Source: Bernardetia sp042180575
Lineage (GTDB): Bacteria > Bacteroidota > Bacteroidia > Cytophagales > Bernardetiaceae
Assembly: GCF_042180575.1 (NCBI RefSeq)
Contig: NZ_CP170094.1
Span: forward strand, 1,612,001-1,676,000
Direction: 5' to 3'
Length of the DNA: 64,000 nucleotides
Positions 52,512 to 61,976 of the stretch are shown here, one piece after another (within the stretch, counting starts at the first letter, position 1; each line of letters begins with the position of its first letter). The translations under genes were made by a program, and so were the position numbers. Below the pieces are notes generated by a model. The model saw only the letters and a list, made by a program, of their open reading frames with translations, did no database searches and had not been told where the DNA came from.

Positions 52512-54656
52512 ATGAGAGCAATAAATTACTTAATTATAACTTCATTTCACAGAGTGCTTCTTTTTACTATTACTTTTTTTTTATGTGTAGCACAACACTC
52601 ATACGCTCAAGATGAAAACGAATTAGAAGCAAACCCACCTACACTTCAAATAGGACTAGATCAATTAGCATTTAAAAAAGGGTCATTAGATGCCCAACTA
52701 ATAATGGAAATCATCGCTGAAAAGCAGGAAGAGTTAAAAATAAAGGCTATACAATCAACTTTCTTAAGAAAGGTTCAAAACTCAGGAGGAACAGTATATT
52801 CTTTTACAGATAATATAATAAGAGAGCTAGTTTTTGAGAAAGACTCCGAAATCAGAACAAGAAAAGTACTAGAGAATACAGTCAATCTTGTATTTGTTAC
52901 TTCTTATTTGAATTACTATTTATCTACACTAAATAAATCAGATACTTCTTATACAAATTTTTCAAAGTTAGCCAACAAATTCTGTATTAATTTAGATGAT
53001 ATAAAAAATCTCAATTCTTTTTCCAATTTAAAAAAAAATCAAGAATCAAAGGAGGGGAAATCAGAAGCATATAACGAAGCAAAGACTGTAGCATTTCTTG
53101 CTCTTCTCATCGATATGACAAGTGAAGTAGTCAGAAAAGATGAAAAACTCAAAAAGCTTGGTCTTATGCAGGTATCATACTCTTCAACTTATGAGTATAT
53201 GAACTATTTTATAAAGGTTCAGAAGGAAAAAATAGATAAACAATACTTTCCATATAACATTTTTAAAGATAAAGATATAATAAAAGTTATTAAAGATTTA
53301 TCGATGCGTATCAAATGCGACATGGAAAAACATCTATCTAAATTTACAGATCATATTGGACTAATTAATTTTTATGTTACTGAATATAGCTATCGAAATG
53401 AGAAATTAGAATCTTTTTATAGCGATTTGTCAGAACATAAAATGTCAGAAGGTTTAGATAATAGATTGGATACATTGAAAAATAACATAAAGCAGCTTAT
53501 TGGTAGCTTAACTCAAAAAGACATACAAGATAGTTTGATAAAGCAAGAATTAATAAATCTTAATAAGATGTATTTTTATGTTGATAAAGCAAAAAAAGTA
53601 ATAAAAAATAAGGAAAAGTTTAATTCACATACAGTTGCTGACATAATTTACACATTTCATCAAGAGTTTAGACCTCTACTCCTCAATCAGAGCTACAGAG
53701 ATACCAGTTACTTAGATTTGATTTCTGGAATCTCTATTGTATCAGATGATTTAGCCTATTTAATTAGAGATAGTTTAATTACAAATGATACTTTGATTTT
53801 AAATTTCGAAAATAAAAAAATAGACCCTTTTTTACTTATGGTTTCTAAGCTTTATCAATTTGATAAAACCAGTACTATATCTCAATACTTAACTTTGATA
53901 GAAGATATTGGTTACATTTTTCCTAATGACAATATCAAAGATGCTTTAAGTACAGTAGTAACCTTTGTAAAAGATTATACAGTCATTCTTGAAGAGGAAA
54001 AAGGAAAAGGGGTTGTTAGCTTTAATGTTGAGAGCTATATTCTCAAACTTCAAAATATTAAACCTTACAGGTGGAGAAGATTAGAGTTCAATTTTACCGT
54101 AGGTATGAATAATGCCTTCTTTTTTAGGGAGGAGTTAAAACTAAATGATAGTAGTTCTGTAAGAAATCTAAGCTATGTAGGAGAAAAAATTGGTGTGAAA
54201 TGGAAAATCATAGATAAAGCATTTTGGCATACTAGAAATATCGGAGATACATATCAAATGAGTTCTTTTAGAGGAAAATGGTGGAATCCGTGTACGTATA
54301 GCGTTCGTCGATACACATATGTAAAAAAAACTCCTCCTAGCGAACCTTTAGTAAGTAATTGGCACTTATTACTTTATAGCTCTGGAGTACTTTATAATCT
54401 AGTAAATACTAAGACAAATTCGGAATTTAACCTACCTATTGTAGGATTTGGAACTGGACTTACATTTTATAATGCTCTTGATTTGAATATTAGTTATGGC
54501 ATTCCAATTCTCCCTAATAGTGGTTTTAAAAAATCTTTTTCTAATGGTTTTGTTAGTATTGGCTTTGACATCCAATTTATAGAATATTATCAACGACTTC
54601 GTGAAAAACAAAAAGCCAATAGGACACAAAAACAACTTATAAAAGCAAAAAATTGA
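52512..54656 (+). CDS. Large secreted or outer-membrane unknown protein
   Basis: 714 aa. Signal peptide (RAINYLIITSFHRVLLFTIT ... SYAQ), then a long helical, Lys/Asp/Asn-rich region (~30-520) with no recognised domain. The end (~540-700) looks like short beta-strands ('FNFTVGMNNAFFFREELKLN', 'GFGTGLTFYNALDLNISYGI', 'SNGFVSIGFDIQF'), suggesting a small outer-membrane barrel. The C-terminal tail is basic (KQKANRTQKQLIKAKN). It has no T9SS signal. Function unknown; it may be a structural envelope protein. Confidence 0.75.
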   Translation: MRAINYLIITSFHRVLLFTITFFLCVAQHSYAQDENELEANPPTLQIGLDQLAFKKGSLDAQLIMEIIAEKQEELKIKAIQSTFLRKVQNSGGTVYSFTDNIIRELVFEKDSEIRTRKVLENTVNLVFVTSYLNYYLSTLNKSDTSYTNFSKLANKFCINLDDIKNLNSFSNLKKNQESKEGKSEAYNEAKTVAFLALLIDMTSEVVRKDEKLKKLGLMQVSYSSTYEYMNYFIKVQKEKIDKQYFPYNIFKDKDIIKVIKDLSMRIKCDMEKHLSKFTDHIGLINFYVTEYSYRNEKLESFYSDLSEHKMSEGLDNRLDTLKNNIKQLIGSLTQKDIQDSLIKQELINLNKMYFYVDKAKKVIKNKEKFNSHTVADIIYTFHQEFRPLLLNQSYRDTSYLDLISGISIVSDDLAYLIRDSLITNDTLILNFENKKIDPFLLMVSKLYQFDKTSTISQYLTLIEDIGYIFPNDNIKDALSTVVTFVKDYTVILEEEKGKGVVSFNVESYILKLQNIKPYRWRRLEFNFTVGMNNAFFFREELKLNDSSSVRNLSYVGEKIGVKWKIIDKAFWHTRNIGDTYQMSSFRGKWWNPCTYSVRRYTYVKKTPPSEPLVSNWHLLLYSSGVLYNLVNTKTNSEFNLPIVGFGTGLTFYNALDLNISYGIPILPNSGFKKSFSNGFVSIGFDIQFIEYYQRLREKQKANRTQKQLIKAKN

Positions 54657-54689
54657 GCTTGGTTTTAATTATTATATAATTTAATAGCC

Positions 54690-54741
54690 TTTGCTCGGCT
54701 GTCAAAGAAGAACAAAAGTTTCCTTTATTTTGCCGAGCAAA
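54690..54741. terminator. Hairpin between convergent genes
   Basis: TTTGCTCGGC (54690-54699) and GCCGAGCAAA (54732-54741) form a perfect 10-bp stem with a 32-nt loop, between the stops at 54656 (+) and 54786 (-). Confidence 0.5.
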
Positions 54742-54785
54742 TAGCATTTATTTAGATTTTTATTTACAAATTCAATTTTATAAAA

Positions 54786-56468
54786 TTAAAGTCCCAAAAC
54801 ATCAGCACCCTGCTCAAAGATAATATCAACAGGAATATTTGCAGCCGAAAGTCTATCCAAATCTGCCTGTAAATCAGCTTTTATGATTCCCATTTCGTCA
54901 GCCAATTTTGTTACGCCTTCGTAATCGCCATCGCCTTGAAGCGTTAAGATTTTGGCAGAAAGTTCGTTTACAGCCATCGCCATTTTATCAGGATTTACTT
55001 TGTATGTTCCGTCTTCCAATTTCTCAAAAGCTCCTTTTTCATTGAAGAAATTAAAACGAATCATATTTGCTTTTCCGTGTGCCGAAGCTGCTCCAAAACG
55101 AACAGAACGGAAAATACCAGCCAAAAAGGTAGTATAATTATCCATCAATTCGCCTTCTGAAAGCTCGCCCATTTCACGCAGTTTAGTAACCATATAAAGC
55201 CCCAAAATATCAGCTTTTCCTTCTTCCAAAGCAGAAGCCATATCTTTCAATGATTCTCTAACTGTTCCTTTGTTATTAATTGTATTTTTGATTCCTAAAC
55301 CGTGTGCTACTTCATGAAACATTGTGTTCTCAAAGAAAGCATCAAAAGTAATATGTTTTCTTTGTTCTGGCGTAATAAGCATTTCAGAAATAGGAAGTAA
55401 AATTTGGTCAAATTTTGCTTTCATAGCATTTTTTAGCTGCGAACGACGAGTACCTTTTTTGAGTTGTACTTCTTCATCGTTTGGAAGATTTACAGCAATC
55501 GTTTTGCTACCTGCATTACAATCTCCACCATAAAAAACAACATCATAAGCATTGAGTTGAGAATCCGACCCTGGTTTTTCAGCTTTGTATTTGGCATCAA
55601 CAGGTAAATCTTTTTGAAGTTGTGGCAACAAGGCAGCATATTTTTCCAAACGCTCACTCCAAGATTTATCTTTTACCAAAACATACGACGAATAAGCAGC
55701 TTTTTGTCCGTATAAATGGTCTTCATAGGTTTCTATTGCACCAATAATAATATCGATACCGTTCGTTTTCATGTCCATCCACGCCATATCACTTGCCATA
55801 TATTCATCTGTAACAAGGGCATCAGCACGCAGAGTAAGGTAATTTTTGAGACTTTCATCTTCTGCAACTTCGGCAGCTTGACGCAAATAATCAGCAGCTT
55901 TTTCTAATTCTGCCTTAAATTCTTCATGATAAGGAACTGTCATTAATTTTCCTTCTGCATCTCTACGAAGAAGTGTATAAAGACTTGATTTTTCTTTATT
56001 ATCAAAGGCTTCATATTCTTCTTTTTTCATGTCGGTTGGGTAGAAATTTGCGCCAAGAGGTTTTTCTCCTACACCTTCCATAAAAGGTTGATTTTCAGCC
56101 AATCTATCCCAAAGACCGTAATTTATTTGTATAAATTTTTTAGTGTCAGCATTTTCAGTTGCTGCTAATAAACTGTCTTTATCGCCCATATACGCTTGTT
56201 TCCAAAACAAACCATCCATTATTTTAGCAGCTTCTATCAGAAGTGGAATCATTTTTTTCTCACTTTCTGAAAGAGAACTAATATCAGTAGTGAGTTTGAA
56301 ATTTGCATAAATTTCTGGACGAATAAGCTCATTTTTTGTTTCTATTGCTACACTTGTTGTGTCAGTAAGTGTATCATTAGTGGTCTTTTTTTCTGGTGTA
56401 CAGTTCCAAAAGCCTAGACAGATAGCCATTGATAAAACAGCTAGTTTTGATGTTTTTTTGATGTTCAT
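54786..56468 (-). CDS. M49 (dipeptidyl-peptidase III)-like lipoprotein
   Basis: 560 aa. Signal II with lipobox-like FWNC (20-23). The zinc site is HEVAHGLG at 385-389 and the second metal motif is EEGKAD at 415-420. These match the M49 layout (HExxxH + EEC/GRAE/D) except that the first motif is the five-residue HExxH form. DPP III removes dipeptides from peptide N-termini. A lipid anchor would place it on the periplasmic side of a membrane, unlike classical cytosolic DPP III. It stands upstream of the FKBP lipoprotein in reverse gene order with a 126-bp gap. Confidence 0.82.
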   Translation of the reverse strand: MNIKKTSKLAVLSMAICLGFWNCTPEKKTTNDTLTDTTSVAIETKNELIRPEIYANFKLTTDISSLSESEKKMIPLLIEAAKIMDGLFWKQAYMGDKDSLLAATENADTKKFIQINYGLWDRLAENQPFMEGVGEKPLGANFYPTDMKKEEYEAFDNKEKSSLYTLLRRDAEGKLMTVPYHEEFKAELEKAADYLRQAAEVAEDESLKNYLTLRADALVTDEYMASDMAWMDMKTNGIDIIIGAIETYEDHLYGQKAAYSSYVLVKDKSWSERLEKYAALLPQLQKDLPVDAKYKAEKPGSDSQLNAYDVVFYGGDCNAGSKTIAVNLPNDEEVQLKKGTRRSQLKNAMKAKFDQILLPISEMLITPEQRKHITFDAFFENTMFHEVAHGLGIKNTINNKGTVRESLKDMASALEEGKADILGLYMVTKLREMGELSEGELMDNYTTFLAGIFRSVRFGAASAHGKANMIRFNFFNEKGAFEKLEDGTYKVNPDKMAMAVNELSAKILTLQGDGDYEGVTKLADEMGIIKADLQADLDRLSAANIPVDIIFEQGADVLGL

Positions 56469-56551
56469 GTTTTTTTATAGTGATTAATGGTTAGGAGAAA
56501 CTACGTTTCTGTAGTCTTTAGTATAATCCAAAGAGTTTTTTAGTAAGAAAA

Positions 56552-56588
56552 ATTCGTAATTCGTAATTCGTAATTCGTAATTCGTAAT
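56552..56588. repeat. 7-bp tandem repeat ATTCGTA x5
   Basis: Five perfect copies of ATTCGTA between the M49-like gene and the FKBP gene. It is intergenic and not a multiple of 3, so copy-number changes would alter spacing only. Confidence 0.9.
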
Positions 56589-56594
56589 TTAGTA

Positions 56595-57542
56595 TTATTT
56601 TTTCATTTCATTTTTTCTAACAATATCTACTACTTCTATTTCGAAACGAAGCATCGAAAAAGCTGCTAGTGTTTGATATTTTTTGTTTCCAAAAGCAAGA
56701 TGAGAAGGAGTAAAAAGAAGAATAGTTGAACCTTCATTTGCAAGTTGTGTAAAAGCAATTTGCCAAGCAGGAAGCATTGCCCTAGAGCCAATGACAAAAC
56801 CTACTGTTTCGCCTTCTTTTGAATGGTCAATAATTTGTTGATAAGGAATTGACCATGTTTGAAACTTGAAAGAAACACTATCTCCTACTTGTGCTGGCAT
56901 TCCTTTTCCTTCTTTTGTAAATTTATAGTAAAGCCCAGTAGGGTGTTTTTTTGAGCCTTCCCAAACCAGTTCTTTCTTCATATACTCTACAATTTTTTTG
57001 TCTTGAATGGCTACTTGCTCTTTTGTACGTTTGTTGAGTCTTGCTTCTTCATCTATATCAAAAGCTGCTTTACTTTGTGTATTATACAGTTTAATAACAT
57101 AACGAATTTCTTTCATTTTCTCTCTTGTATTTTGTTCAATCGGTAATTCTGCTTCTTTTATAGAATCTAAAGTAACATAAAAAGTAGCACTATCTCCTAC
57201 ATTCATCATTCGGAATCCTTCTTCGATTGCTCCTTCATAGGCAGGCATCAAAAGAGGCTGTCCAACGGGTTCGTTGAGTTTATAAGTATCTGAAATTGTA
57301 TCTCCATTTTCAGCTAACAATAAATAGTGCATTGTCATTATTTCATTGTATTCTGGTTTTCTATTTTTAGGATAATGAATATGATGAATATATTTTAATC
57401 CTGTTTCGGTCGTTTGTAATTGGTCATTACAAATTGCACCTTCTGGACAGTCTGAATTTTCTTTATTTGTACAAGAATTAAAAATCAATAAAAAACAAGT
57501 GGAAATAATAAGTACAAATGATTTAGAAAAAAAATTAGTCAT
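56595..57542 (-). CDS. FKBP-type peptidyl-prolyl isomerase lipoprotein, two domains
   Basis: 315 aa. Lipobox FNSC (~20-24). A first FKBP-like domain spans ~45-150 ('NEIMTMHYLLLAENGDTISD', 'AIEEGFRMMNVGDSATFYV') and a second ~205-310 ('QVGDSVSFKFQTWSIP', 'AWQIAFTQLANEGSTILLFT', 'LAFGNKKYQTLAAF'). Such proteins speed proline isomerisation and help folding of envelope proteins in the periplasm. In Bacteroidota, related GldI-type PPIases assist gliding/T9SS function; orthology is not established. Confidence 0.87.
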   Translation of the reverse strand: MTNFFSKSFVLIISTCFLLIFNSCTNKENSDCPEGAICNDQLQTTETGLKYIHHIHYPKNRKPEYNEIMTMHYLLLAENGDTISDTYKLNEPVGQPLLMPAYEGAIEEGFRMMNVGDSATFYVTLDSIKEAELPIEQNTREKMKEIRYVIKLYNTQSKAAFDIDEEARLNKRTKEQVAIQDKKIVEYMKKELVWEGSKKHPTGLYYKFTKEGKGMPAQVGDSVSFKFQTWSIPYQQIIDHSKEGETVGFVIGSRAMLPAWQIAFTQLANEGSTILLFTPSHLAFGNKKYQTLAAFSMLRFEIEVVDIVRKNEMKK

Positions 57543-57683
57543 AAGAATTAGAGGATTTAAAAATTAGGTTTAATAAGAAATTAAATTTGTAATTTTATAT
57601 TTTAGTGTCGAATGTAAAGCTCAACAACAGCAAATTTATAGTTATTGTGATTTTCTTAACAAAGGTAATACACTTCAATAAAA

Positions 57684-57718
57684 TTTGTATGAATTCGATA
57701 ATTTTTGATGTACTTTTG
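57684..57718 (+). promoter_or_regulatory. Possible promoter toward the OmpA gene
   Basis: TTTG (57684-57687), 23 nt, TACTTTTG (57711-57718), an exact match to both boxes but ~300 nt upstream of the ATG at 58019. On the other strand TACCTTTG (57667-57660) could be the -7 box for the FKBP gene. The rest of 57543-58018 shows no gene or strong structure. Confidence 0.35.
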
Positions 57719-58018
57719 ACGTAATAAATATATCTTCGCATATCTTTTTAATAATCTTTCTAGTAAAATAGCCTTTATTAGTAGGTTTAAATGACTTATG
57801 ATAAATTGGTATCATTTTAGCATAAATTGAAAATATACCACAAATATACTAAGACACAAACTTATTCTCAGAACTATTCTCAAAACTATTATTAGATAGA
57901 AATATTTTACAAACAATAGCCTTTCAATATCTCAAATAATTCTGACTAACTCTTAGTTAAAAAGATTATAAAAATCAGTTAAAGGCTTTATAAAGAATAA
58001 ATTAGGACATAAAATATA

Positions 58019-58711
58019 ATGAAAAATAAAATACCATTTTTATTACTTTCCGTTTTCCTTTTCTTGGGTCTAAATAATTTAACATTTGGACAAGTAGATA
58101 ATGACAAAGTACTTATCAATACCACTGTTGTTGATTTTAAACAGAAAGTAAGACCTGGAGAAACAGTCATGTTTGTCAATACACAAACAGGTGAAGTCTT
58201 TAGCAAAATTAGTGATAAGGAAGGAAAATGTTTTTTTGTATTGATCAAAGGTAGTGAGTATCTTATCAAATATAAAAATTTTGGAAAAGAGGTTGATTAT
58301 CAAAAAGTGCAAATTCCTGATGTAGCACGTCTGAAAGAACTCAAAGTATTGGTAAAATTTCAGCCAGCAACAGCTTATACACTAGATAATGTTCTTTTCG
58401 AAACAGGAAAAGCAAATCTCAAAAACTCTTCATTTAAAGCGATTGATGAATTAGCATCGGCGATGACAGCAAAAAAAACAATGGAAATAGAAATTGCTGG
58501 TCATACAGACAATGTAGGAGATAAAAATGCAAATCTAAAACTCTCACAAGAAAGAGCCGAAGCAGTAAGAGATTATCTAATAAAAAAAGGAATCGATGCT
58601 AGTCGTATTACAGCAAAAGGATATGGAGATACCAAGCCAGTAGCCGATAACAGTACAGATGCAGGCAAACAACAAAATCGTCGTACTGAAGTTAAGATTA
58701 TTAAGGAATAA
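58019..58711 (+). CDS. OmpA-family outer-membrane protein
   Basis: 230 aa. Signal peptide (MKNKIPFLLLSVFLFLGLNN..FGQ), a small beta-rich N-domain (~30-115, possibly carboxypeptidase-regulatory-like, 'GEVFSKISDKEGKCFFVL'), then an OmpA C-domain (122-229) with 'LFETGKANLKNSS', 'AGHTDNVGDKNANLKLSQER' and 'GYGDTKPVADNSTDAGKQQN'. D164 and R179 are the peptidoglycan (diaminopimelate)-binding residues. It should tie the outer membrane to the cell wall. Confidence 0.92.
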   Translation: MKNKIPFLLLSVFLFLGLNNLTFGQVDNDKVLINTTVVDFKQKVRPGETVMFVNTQTGEVFSKISDKEGKCFFVLIKGSEYLIKYKNFGKEVDYQKVQIPDVARLKELKVLVKFQPATAYTLDNVLFETGKANLKNSSFKAIDELASAMTAKKTMEIEIAGHTDNVGDKNANLKLSQERAEAVRDYLIKKGIDASRITAKGYGDTKPVADNSTDAGKQQNRRTEVKIIKE

Positions 58712-58825
58712 AACTTCGTTTCTACTTGAATATTGAATAAAACTTCTATTTAAACTGACTATTTGCTAAAAGTAGTCAGTTTTTGCTTAATTTTAAATCT
58801 ATCACTACCATCAATTACTATTTAT

Positions 58826-59353
58826 ATGAAATTAACTCAACACCTTTTTTCTCACTTTTCGTCTTCTTTATTTCTATTATCTTTTTCATTCTTAGCTTTT
58901 AGCTGTGAAAGCACCAAACAACCTGAAAATACGTATTCTGTACAGATAAAACCCACTTTTTTGAGTGTTGATGAGTCACCTAATAATGCGAAAAATTGGG
59001 ATCCAGTAAATATGTTTTCTTTCGACCACAAACCAGATGTTTATTATGAAATTTGGCTTGGACAAGATCGTGTTTTCGAATCTGAATCTATAAAAGATGA
59101 GTTTATGCCAAAATGGGACAAAGTAGAACCTTTTTATATTCCAGACACAAAACCAAATGCCGAACTGACTATCAAATTCTATGATTTTGATAAAAAAATG
59201 GGTGTAAAAACAGGACGTTTTTATAATGAAGATGACCTTATCGGAGAACTCAAAATTACGATTGATGAGCTTCGAAAGAAAGCACAAAATTTTGATACAC
59301 TGCATTTTGGAAATGTAAAAGCCTGTGTTTTTGCAGAACCTGTGATGAAATAA
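58826..59353 (+). CDS. C2-domain-like lipoprotein
   Basis: 175 aa from the ATG at 58826 (MKLTQHLFSHFSSSLFLLSF), with lipobox AFSC. The longer frame from 58763 adds 21 residues and starts without a plausible signal order. 'PDVYYEIWLGQDRVFESESI', 'NAELTIKFYDFDKKMG' and 'EDDLIGELKITIDELRK' follow the strand and loop order of a C2 domain, with Asp residues placed as calcium ligands. Possibly a Ca-dependent envelope protein. Confidence 0.75.
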   Translation: MKLTQHLFSHFSSSLFLLSFSFLAFSCESTKQPENTYSVQIKPTFLSVDESPNNAKNWDPVNMFSFDHKPDVYYEIWLGQDRVFESESIKDEFMPKWDKVEPFYIPDTKPNAELTIKFYDFDKKMGVKTGRFYNEDDLIGELKITIDELRKKAQNFDTLHFGNVKACVFAEPVMK

Positions 59354-59419
59354 TCAAATAGTTTTTATTTTTTAGATAAAATGAGACTGTCCGAAAAGGT
59401 TAGCCACTTTTTTATGCAG

Positions 59420-59520
59420 CTATTTTTTGTACTTCTTCTTTTTGGTTGCTTTTTTTAAGGATGCAAGCAAATTTTGTCTTTTGACTATTTTTTTGCTGAT
59501 AAAAAATGACACAAAAAGAC
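59420..59520 (-). pseudogene. C-terminal scrap of IS1182-type transposase
   Basis: Minus frame 'LFVSFFISKKIVKRQNLLAS' continuing to a Lys-rich end and TAG at 59422-59420, starting exactly at the IS1 boundary. It may be the tail of the transposase whose N-terminus is at 60344-60664. Confidence 0.35.
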
Positions 59521-60356
59521 GGTGGTGTTCTTTTTATAAGGATAGATTCTTTGCAATAATTTCATTGTTGTAATTTACTATAAAATATTTGATTGAATTA
59601 TAATGATTCTCCCATTTTTTAGAAAAGGATAAAGAAAGGCTAACTAATCGGCTATTTCTCTGTCTGATTGTGTTATTAAAACGCTCAATTTTAGTAGTTT
59701 CTTTTTTACCTTCTTGTCGGAGTTGTTTTTTAGGAAATACAGTTCCATAAGAAGCAAAATCATCTGCATAAACAATGGCTTTTTCTCTTAATTTCTTATC
59801 TATACTCAAATAAAGTCCTATATGCACCCTCTTGATCTCTACCTCCACTATGAAACCCAACTACCAATCCTGTACGTCTTTCGATAGCTAACCAGATCCA
59901 TTCTGGACAATCTTTAGCACCTACAAAACTCCATAACTCATCGGCTTCTACCAGATATAAATCTATCTCTGCTGAAGCTAAACGACCAATAGGCAAATCT
60001 TCTTTTATTCGCTCATAGCAGAGTTTCATACGAGAAGTAACCCAACTGACACTTTTTTTAAAAAGGCGACTAATGCCTCTTAAAGCAATACGTTCTAATA
60101 GAAGTTGAGCTACTAACTCATCTTGGTAAGAACTAATAATAGCTTCCTTACTTTCAGGTAAAGGACGTTCTACAAATTGGCGTTTACAAGTTTTACACTT
60201 GTAATTTTGCTTATTGTAATAAGTTTGACCGTTTTTTACGGTATATTTGCCTTGGCAATGAGGGCAAATGTGAGTTTGTTTAGTTTGCATTTTTACAAAT
60301 ATCACAACTCATTGCCATTTTTTCAACTAAACCATCCTTATATTTAGAACACTACC
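59521..60356 (-). mobile_element. IS1-family element
   Basis: 836 bp with inverted ends GGTGGTGTTCTTTTTATAAG (left) and GGTAGTGTTCTAAATATAAG (right, reverse complement). The right end cuts the IS1182 frame just after 'PDFR'. No matching 8-9 bp duplication is seen, consistent with an adjacent deletion. Confidence 0.8.
59534..60290 (-). pseudogene. IS1-family transposase, frame-disrupted
   Basis: The first part from the ATG at 60290 has an InsA-type zinc finger ('HICPHCQGKYTVKNGQ', 'YKCKTCKRQFVE') and the start of the DDE domain ('EADELWSFVGAKDCPEWIWL'), ending at a stop near 59796. The second frame carries 'AIVYADDFASYGTVF' and 'KIERFNNTIRQRNSRL' to 59534. Joining them near the overlap needs a +1 (or -2) shift, not the -1 of classical IS1, so an inactivating indel is likely. 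Confidence 0.75.
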
Positions 60357-60664
60357 CTAAAATCTGGGATAGAATTTCCTGATAAATACATAAAATGAAT
60401 ATTCTCCCCAAGAGCTTTAGCTATTTTACGACAAGAATAAATATTAGATAAATAAGAATAGAATAGCACTTTAACGAGCATTCTTGGATGATAAGCTGAA
60501 CAACCTCCTCCTTTATATTGGGAAATTAAATCACTAATATCCAACGAATCAACCACTTTTTCAACTAAACCAACAGGATGATGGGCTGGAATTTTATCAA
60601 ATATATTGACAGGAAAAAGTTCGGGTTGAGAATCACTTTGGTTTTTAAAAACTACTTTTGCCAT
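60344..60664 (-). pseudogene. IS1182-family transposase, N-terminal fragment
   Basis: Starts at the ATG 60664 (MAKVVFKNQSDSQPELFPVN) and contains the DUF772-type region ('DKIPAHHPVGLVEKVVDSLD', 'GCSAYHPRMLVKVLFYSYLS', 'FMYLSGNSIPDFR'). The last residues VVF come from IS1 sequence. Only ~100 of ~480 residues remain. ISAzo13 has inserted 10 bp before the start codon. Confidence 0.8.
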
Positions 60665-60675
60665 AGCATATCTAA

Positions 60676-61957
60676 GGAACAATAAATAAATAAGATTTAC
60701 AATTTTTTCTCTACATTTGTTGTATGAGAAAATTTTACACTCCAGAATTAGAGGAATTGATACAATTACATTACAGTCGTTTATCAGAAAAAGATAAACA
60801 TCATTATGCCACTCTTGAAACCGAAAAACTAGGTTATGGTGGTAAAACGTATATCAGTATTCTATTAAGCATAAGTCGTCCTACCTTGGATAAAGGTCTT
60901 TTAGAACTAAAAGCCCCTTCTCTTTATGAACAAATTCCATCTGATAAACAGCGAAGAGATGGTGGTGGTCGCAAAAAAAATTTATCACGATAGCACCTTA
61001 GAACATTTACTAACGAGTTATATAGAAACACTAAAGGCTGGTAGTCCTACTGACCCTATTATTTTTTGGGTCAGTCAAAAAGCCAAAGAAATTGCTAGTG
61101 GTTTTAATAAAAAACACGAAAAAACAGTAAGCATTGGTACAGTTAAAAGACTTTTAAAAAAACTAAAGTATGGTTATCGTAAACAATCAAAACAGTTAGC
61201 AACAGGGGTATATAAAAATCGTAATTTACAATTCGAAATAATTACAAATTTAATGCTAATAATGAGTTGTAAAAGCCCAATTATTAGTATTGATTGTAAG
61301 AAAAAAGAAGTTTTAGGCAATCTTTATAGAGAAGGAAAGTGCTACTCACAAGAGCCAATCAAAGTATATGATCATGACTATTCACATCTTTCAGAAGGAA
61401 AAGTAATACCTCATGGCATCTATGATATGCAGGCAAATATAGGATATATTTTCATTGGAAATAGCACGGAATCGGCTGACTGTATTACTGATAATTTGAG
61501 ATGGTGGTGGATAAACTATGGTAAAGATTTATATCCTGATGCCTCAACGCTATTACTTTTATGTGATGCAGGAGGAGCTAATTCATATAGGCATCATATT
61601 TTTAAAGACCGACTCTTAAAACTGACCAAAGAACTGGGAATATCAATTGTGGTATCACACTATCCACCCTATGCTTCAAAGTGGAATCCAATTGAGCATA
61701 GATTATTTTGCCATGTTTATCAAGCAATGAGTGGGGTAGTCTTTAGTGATTATGAAATTATAAAAGAACGTATTGAAGCTACTTCTACTCAAACGAGACT
61801 AACGGTAGTAGTAAAACTAAATCTAGCAGAATATCAAAAAAGAATCAAAGTAGATAAAGAAATTAGTAAAGATGATAGAATACAAAGACATCCTAAAATA
61901 CCTGAATTGAATTATAGAGTCAATCCATAGATGTAAACTTTATTTATTTTGTATTCC
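60676..61957 (+). mobile_element. ISAzo13-family insertion sequence
   Basis: About 1282 bp. The ends GGAACAATAAATAAATAAGA and GGAATACAAAATAAATAAAG (reverse complement of right) are inverted repeats, then TTTACA on both. Flanks TAA on both sides may be a 3-bp target duplication. Confidence 0.7.
60724..61930 (+). CDS. ISAzo13-family transposase, two frames
   Basis: The first frame (60724-60993) ends '...RRDGGGRKKNLSR'. The second, entered by -1 slippage at the A8 run (60973-60980), reads 'GGGRKKIYHDSTLEHLL' and continues to 61930 with 'ISIDCKKKEVLGNLYREGK', 'LCDAGGANSYRHHIF' and 'HYPPYASKWNPIEHRLFC', hallmark blocks of ISAzo13 transposases (D, D, E). All blocks are intact, so it may be active if frameshifting is programmed. 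Confidence 0.8.
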
Positions 61958-61976
61958 TAACTAAAGTATGAAATAT

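Noticed and set aside
60676..61957. Assignment of the two-frame element to IS630
   Set aside because: The GGGRKK, LCDxGGxN and SKWNPIEHRLF blocks match ISAzo13-type transposases, and the flanks suggest TAA rather than TA duplication.
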